Source: Bacteroidetes bacterium UBA7368
GTDB lineage: Bacteria; Bacteroidota; Rhodothermia; Rhodothermales; UBA10348
Length of the DNA stretch: 9,124 nt
NCBI GenBank assembly: GCA_002469915.1
Contig: DKOG01000184.1
Coordinates: 1-9,124 of the forward strand
Direction of reading: 5' to 3'
Shown here: piece by piece, positions 5,561 to 9,124 of the stretch
Layout: each line of letters begins with the position of its first letter
Position numbering within the stretch: position 1 is the stretch's first letter
Notes under the pieces: model-generated
What the model was told of the DNA's origin: nothing
The model's database searches: none
The model's input: only the letters and a program-made list of their open reading frames with translations
Made by a program: the position numbers and the translations under genes

Positions 5561-6574
5561 TTATTTGAACTGATAGTCTGTTCGCCGGAGAAGGAATAAA
5601 AAGAAGGGTACACCGGCAATGGCCGTTACAATTCCCACGGGCAGTTGTTGGCCGGGAAGAATACTCCTAGCCAGGGTGTCTGCTAAAACCAGAAAAATGC
5701 CACCTGCCAAGAACGAACCAGGAAGTACATATCGATGATTTACGCCCATGAGACTCCGCACAGAATGAGGTATGATGAGCCCCACAAACCCGATAGCTCC
5801 TGAAACAGAGACCAACGTACCGGTGACTAACGCAGAAAGCACGATGAGAATTTTCTTCACCGATTCAACGGGTACACCAAGGGATTGCGCGGGTTCTTCG
5901 CCAATGAGCATGGCGTCTAACGACCGAGAAAGACCGAGTAGGATGCCGCCACCCGCAAGCGTAACGGCAATGGCTGCTGGTAAATCAGCCCACGTAATAT
6001 GATAAAAAGAACCCATGAGCCAGAAGAGGACAGACCTCATGCGGTTCAAATCTGGGGTGGCGAAATAAACAAAGGATGAAATGGCAGCCATGAACGAGGC
6101 CATGGCTACTCCGGCCAGTAGCAATCGGGAAACGGACAAGCTGCCAGAGGATCGAGCAACGAGGTATACCATACTAATGGAGAGTAAGGCACCCAAAAAA
6201 GAGGCAAAGGCAAGGTCTAGCTGCGTGGCAATCAGGGTCGGTACCAGACCGAGGTAAAACAGGGACGCACCAGCAGAGGCACCTCCCGAAACGCCTAGCA
6301 CATAGGGTTCGGCTAACGGATTTCGGACCAGAGCCTGCATCGCGACTCCAACCAGCGAGAGGCCACCTCCAACGAAAAAAGCAGCAATGGCTTTGGGTAG
6401 TCGCAGCTGTAAAATGATCACTTTCAACGTCTCCTCTACACCTGCTCCGTTCCCTAGCAGCATGGAGAAGGTGGTCGCCACGGGGATGGATATGGACCCA
6501 AAGGCGATGGATACGGCCAAGGCAGGCAGTATGGTCATCAGGAGAACTAGTAATATGACATGCTGCCGTTTCAA
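5561..6574 (-). CDS. FecCD-family ABC transporter permease (B12/siderophore/haem type)
   Basis: A 337-residue inner-membrane permease of the BtuC/FecCD family that forms the channel of an importer for cobalamin, iron-siderophore or haem. It is strongly hydrophobic along its length, consistent with about ten membrane helices. The family landmark RLPKAIAAFFVGGGLSLVG...MQALVRNPLAEPYVLGVSGGASAGA spans 58-103, and the conserved GAIGFVGLIIPH motif, near the ATPase-coupling region, lies in the last third. The start is a TTG at 6574-6572. The in-frame sequence back to a TGA at 6640-6638 has no ATG, GTG or TTG, and a later start would cut the first helix. TTG overlaps the TGA stop of the binding-protein gene by four bases (TTGA), so translation is probably coupled. 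The ligand cannot be read from the sequence. No ATP-binding subunit is encoded in the window. Confidence 0.92.
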   Translation of the reverse strand: MKRQHVILLVLLMTILPALAVSIAFGSISIPVATTFSMLLGNGAGVEETLKVIILQLRLPKAIAAFFVGGGLSLVGVAMQALVRNPLAEPYVLGVSGGASAGASLFYLGLVPTLIATQLDLAFASFLGALLSISMVYLVARSSGSLSVSRLLLAGVAMASFMAAISSFVYFATPDLNRMRSVLFWLMGSFYHITWADLPAAIAVTLAGGGILLGLSRSLDAMLIGEEPAQSLGVPVESVKKILIVLSALVTGTLVSVSGAIGFVGLIIPHSVRSLMGVNHRYVLPGSFLAGGIFLVLADTLARSILPGQQLPVGIVTAIAGVPFFLFLLRRTDYQFK

Positions 6575-7575
6575 ATCGAATCGGTCAGGGTAATGAAGAG
6601 TTGAGGATGGACGTGTTTGGCAATCTGGTAGGCTGCGTCAACGTTTCGCGGTCCCGGTCTAGAAATGAGGTTCGGTTCGATCGAAAAAACAGTTCCTTTT
6701 TCTACGGCTTGCAACCGCTCCCACGAAGCATGGTGCTGGGGTAAATCTGTTGGTGTGAAATCAGACGGAAACGTTCCAATAATAACGTCGGGATCCTCAA
6801 TTAGTACCCATTCATCCGACAAAACTGGTGCTGGGCTCTCGTGATCCTTGGTGAGCGATTCGATACCAGCCCAGTCTAAGACATCCTGGACGTAGGAATC
6901 AGCACCAAACGAATAACTGGTGACATTACTAACCAAGAATATTCCCCTGGGACGATCAGCCAGAGTGGTCGTCCGTTTTTTGAGGTCTTCCACTCGAGTA
7001 TCCAGCGCAGTTTGGGCCGCTATGGCTTGGGGCTCTGTGCCTAGCAGAATTCCTACGTTTCGAATGGAGGCGTGTACCGAGGACCAAGAAGAGGCATCCA
7101 GGTAAAAAACGGGAATGTTTAGCTCGTCGAACATGTCGGCGTTGTGTGGGTCGTTCACTTGGGAGGAGGCCAGTACTAGGTCTGGCTCGAGCGCCACAAT
7201 GGCCTCGAAGTCCATGGGCAAAACAGAAAATTGAGGTAGGGATGTCACTGATTGTGGGAAATCATCCACGTTACTCACGCCAATGAGCCGATCAAAGCCA
7301 CCTGCCGCAAACACAACTTCCGTGGCTCCCGGAGCAATTGTAACGGCCCGCCGTGCAGGTTCATTGAATGCAAACAAGCGTCCTAGGCCGTCCACCAGCT
7401 GAATTTCACCGTTTTCGGCAGCTGTTTGGGGTTTGTCGAACAGTGCGCAGGAAGTCAGCAATGTTAGAAACAGGAACGCAACAATGGGCGCACGCCGCAT
7501 AGCCAAAAGCAGATTTAGTTGATTGACCTGAGAAAAGGAATCAGAAGATAGGGTTCTGTTTCGATGATGGGGCAT
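6571..7575 (-). CDS. BtuF/FhuD-type periplasmic binding lipoprotein of an ABC importer
   Basis: A substrate-binding protein partnered with the permease encoded next. The open frame begins at ATG 7575 (334 residues), but the second Met (ATG 7500-7498) starts a proper lipoprotein signal: MRRAPIVAFLFLTLLTSC, with lipobox LTSC and Cys18. I therefore favour 7500 and a 309-residue product; the upstream 25 residues are polar and unlike a signal peptide. The family pattern is clear: TIAPGATEVVFAAGGFDRLIGVS, then MDFEAIVALEPDLVLASS, and near the end LSDEWVLIEDPDVIIGTF, matching periplasmic-binding domain 2 of the BtuF type with two lobes and a helical link. Ligand may be cobalamin, a siderophore or haem. 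The gene is first in the minus-strand run and diverges from the lipid kinase gene. Its TGA stop overlaps the permease TTG. No clear ribosome site precedes either start. Confidence 0.88.
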   Translation of the reverse strand: MPHHRNRTLSSDSFSQVNQLNLLLAMRRAPIVAFLFLTLLTSCALFDKPQTAAENGEIQLVDGLGRLFAFNEPARRAVTIAPGATEVVFAAGGFDRLIGVSNVDDFPQSVTSLPQFSVLPMDFEAIVALEPDLVLASSQVNDPHNADMFDELNIPVFYLDASSWSSVHASIRNVGILLGTEPQAIAAQTALDTRVEDLKKRTTTLADRPRGIFLVSNVTSYSFGADSYVQDVLDWAGIESLTKDHESPAPVLSDEWVLIEDPDVIIGTFPSDFTPTDLPQHHASWERLQAVEKGTVFSIEPNLISRPGPRNVDAAYQIAKHVHPQLFITLTDSI

Positions 7576-7604
7576 AATTGTTCTAGAAGATCGTAGTTTC
7601 CACC

Positions 7605-8552
7605 ATGTCTCAATTTAGAAACGTAGTTGTTGTCTTTAATCCTGCCGCGCAAACCGGCAGGCTGGCTCATCTAGAACCCAACCTCAAGGATGAGCTGCAC
7701 GCGACCTTTGGGTCGGTGCGGTTTCATTGCACGGAGTACAAGGGGCACGCCAGAGAGTTGGCTATGGAATTAGGAGCGGAGGTGGACCTCGTTTTGGCGG
7801 TCGGGGGAGATGGAACGGTTCACGAAGTGGGAACAGGTCTCGTCGAAGTGGGGTCACGTGTTCCGATGGGCATACTTCCGTTAGGTTCTGGGAATGATTT
7901 TGCACGAGCCTTAAAAATGCCCATGGAGTGGAAGGAAGCCATCAGCGCCCTATCTACTGGAACCCTGAGGACCGTAGACACCGGATATAGCCGGTGGAAA
8001 GAAGAGGGTAAGACACGCGAATGCCGCTTTATAAACGCGTTAGGAGTAGGTTTTGACGCATTCTGTGCGGTTATCGCGCCCAAGTATAAAGGATGGCCGT
8101 TCGGGATTGGATATACCGTATCCATTCTAGTTGCCTTGAAATCGTGGATATCCTCGGGAGCGACTGTTTGGAATCTGTCGAATGGGAAGGAGCCCATTTT
8201 TTCTGGTCGAATGATGTTCACCACCATTGGAAATGCCCAGGATTCTGGTGGCGGCTATTCAATCAATCCGAAGGCCTTGGTTTCTGATGGACGAGTAGAT
8301 GCGTGTGTAGTGGAGAACTGTTCCATCATGAGATCGCTTTCCTTGTTACCGGCAACGCGAGAGGGGAAGCACCTTACCATGAAGGAAGTCAATTATCATC
8401 AATTGGAAAAAATGCTGATAGACACGGACCGGGGCTTGCCTATCCACGCCGATGGTGAAGTGCAGTCGCTGGAAGCACGTTCCATTGAGGTTAGCGTTGT
8501 AGCGAATTCACTCCGCGTAATTGTACCCAAAAGTGCTCCCGAAGTACTTTAA
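7605..8552 (+). CDS. Diacylglycerol kinase catalytic-domain lipid kinase (YegS/DgkB-like)
   Basis: A 315-residue soluble lipid kinase of the DAGK_cat family that uses ATP to phosphorylate diacylglycerol or a similar lipid at the membrane, returning it to phosphatidic acid. NPAAQTGR (12-19) opens the nucleotide-binding lobe. LAVGGDGTVHEV (64-75) carries the GGDGT catalytic loop, and ILPLGSGNDFAR (90-101) is the second glycine-rich signature. The C-terminal lobe includes FINALGVGFDAF, TIGNAQDSGGGYSINPKALVSDGRVDACVV and the closing motif PIHADGE (279-285), typical of YegS-like beta-sandwich ends. Length is normal. The start at ATG 7605 has no Shine-Dalgarno sequence. The aldolase gene follows on the same strand after 42 bases and may be co-transcribed. 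Several sphingoid and phosphatidylglycerol kinases share this fold, so the lipid substrate is not certain. Confidence 0.9.
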   Translation: MSQFRNVVVVFNPAAQTGRLAHLEPNLKDELHATFGSVRFHCTEYKGHARELAMELGAEVDLVLAVGGDGTVHEVGTGLVEVGSRVPMGILPLGSGNDFARALKMPMEWKEAISALSTGTLRTVDTGYSRWKEEGKTRECRFINALGVGFDAFCAVIAPKYKGWPFGIGYTVSILVALKSWISSGATVWNLSNGKEPIFSGRMMFTTIGNAQDSGGGYSINPKALVSDGRVDACVVENCSIMRSLSLLPATREGKHLTMKEVNYHQLEKMLIDTDRGLPIHADGEVQSLEARSIEVSVVANSLRVIVPKSAPEVL

Positions 8553-8594
8553 CATCAACGCAATAATGTTAGGCGCTCAGCGTATCTTAAGCAG

Positions 8595-9124
8595 ATGACA
8601 CCAGAGGAAAAACATAAAATTATCGAGCGACTGCAAGCTCGATACGATGCGACGGCTCCCCAACGAGGACCTGGTCCGCATGCCCTTAATCATATGGTGG
8701 ATGCCGGAGCTTGTCGTTTCGGCGTCTGTGTGGACCAACCCGAGCGCTACAGCTTTTCATCCTGCGAATTGGCGCCTCCACTCGCACGTATGATTGATCA
8801 TACCGCATTGAAGCCTGAAACAACGGAGGCTCAGATCCGAGAGTTGTGCGAAGAGGCATCCAAGTATTGCTTTGCATCCGTGTGTGTGAATCCGTGTTAC
8901 GTGCGCTTGGCTTCGGAATTGCTTGCAGGGTCGCCCGTAGCCATCTGTACGGTCATCGGCTTTCCGCTCGGTGCGAGCGCGACGGCGGTTAAGGCACTTG
9001 AGTCGGAAACCGCTATTCGAGATGGAGCTACGGAAGTGGATATGGTCATTAACGTGGGTATGCTGAAAAGCGGCAATCACGAGTACGTCGAAAAAGATAT
9101 TCGTGCGGTCGTGGACGCCGCGCG
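8595..9124 (+). CDS. deoC: Deoxyribose-phosphate aldolase, 3' part beyond window, with N-terminal extension
   Basis: The first 176 residues of a class I aldolase that splits 2-deoxyribose 5-phosphate into glyceraldehyde 3-phosphate and acetaldehyde in deoxynucleoside breakdown. Recognisable blocks are [19 protein letters not shown] (63-81), FASVCVNP (93-100), [13 protein letters not shown] (115-127) and [13 protein letters not shown] (145-157), where Asp149 corresponds to the assisting Asp102 of the E. coli enzyme. The Schiff-base lysine lies past the right edge. About 62 residues precede the usual start of the fold, including [15 protein letters not shown] (36-50). I recall related extensions in some bacterial DeoC proteins, so this is probably a real subfamily trait and not a wrong start; ATG 8595 is the first start after the kinase stop. 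The sequence is rich in cysteine (40, 45, 57, 85, 92, 97, 101, 118). No ribosome site is evident. Confidence 0.93.
   Translation, partial: MTPEEKHKIIERLQARYDATAPQRGPGPHALNHMVDAGACRFGVCVDQPERYSFSSCELAPPLARMIDHTALKPETTEAQIRELCEEASKYCFASVCVNPCYVRLASELLAGSPVAICTVIGFPLGASATAVKALESETAIRDGATEVDMVINVGMLKSGNHEYVEKDIRAVVDAA

Noticed and set aside
7501..7604. Promoter motifs between the divergent binding-protein and lipid-kinase genes
   Set aside because: TTGACC at 7523-7528 and CATAAT at 7573-7578 are present, but neither has a properly spaced partner hexamer.
7820..8227. 135-codon minus-strand frame inside the lipid kinase gene
   Set aside because: It overlaps the strongly conserved catalytic region of the kinase and has no family features.
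8757..9080. 107-codon minus-strand frame opposite deoC
   Set aside because: It is a shadow of a highly conserved aldolase, without signals of its own.
1..9124. Mobile element, prophage, CRISPR, defence system, tRNA or rRNA
   Set aside because: No transposase, integrase, direct-repeat array, terminal inverted repeats or structured RNA gene could be seen. The window reads as ordinary chromosome.

Overview
The window is a compact, mixed-strand stretch of a bacterial chromosome carrying ordinary metabolic genes. No mobile element, CRISPR array, tRNA or rRNA is visible. The protein sequences look most like Bacteroidota in the broad sense. The GNAT and PlsC pair resembles aminolipid enzymes of that group, and the polyprenyl synthase and alpha/beta hydrolase have wording I associate with Bacteroidota homologues. 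Most start codons also lack a Shine-Dalgarno sequence, which is usual there. Base composition is close to balanced, and a Rhodothermia- or Balneolia-like lineage is plausible. This placement is an inference from memory of the families and was not searched.

Layout from left to right. (1) Minus strand, 1155 down to 1: an ornithine/glycine-lipid type N-acyltransferase (OlsB/GlsB-like), followed with a TAATG overlap by a PlsC-type O-acyltransferase (OlsA/GlsA-like) that runs off the left edge. The N-acyltransferase has an in-frame TAA at 598-600, with clear family homology continuing in the same frame on both sides. (2) Plus strand 1333-1710: a small cupin, with its stop overlapping the next gene tail to tail. 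(3) Minus strand 3587-1707: a galactokinase-like GHMP kinase, then a membrane-anchored TlpA-type thioredoxin. (4) Plus strand 3724-4512: an alpha/beta hydrolase whose end overlaps the next gene by 17 bases. (5) Minus strand 7575-4496: a periplasmic-binding lipoprotein, a FecCD-type permease (TTG start, 4-base overlap) and a long-chain polyprenyl diphosphate synthase. (6) Plus strand 7605-9124: a diacylglycerol-kinase family lipid kinase and the 5' part of deoxyribose-phosphate aldolase, cut by the right edge.

Several genes touch membrane lipids: aminolipid acylation, lipid kinase, and isoprenoid side chains for quinones. The permease and binding protein form a B12/siderophore/haem importer that lacks its ATPase here. 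GalK-like and DeoC serve sugar and deoxynucleoside salvage.

The most interesting point is the nonsense-split acyltransferase. An indel cannot explain it, because both halves share one frame. Genome-wide stop reassignment is unlikely, because intact genes in the window end on TAA, TAG and TGA. Other points are unusual sugar-site residues in the galactokinase motif, strong Shine-Dalgarno sequences serving tiny upstream ORFs before the cupin and the hydrolase, a hairpin masking an AGGAG in the acyltransferase leader, and a terminator-like hairpin before the polyprenyl synthase.
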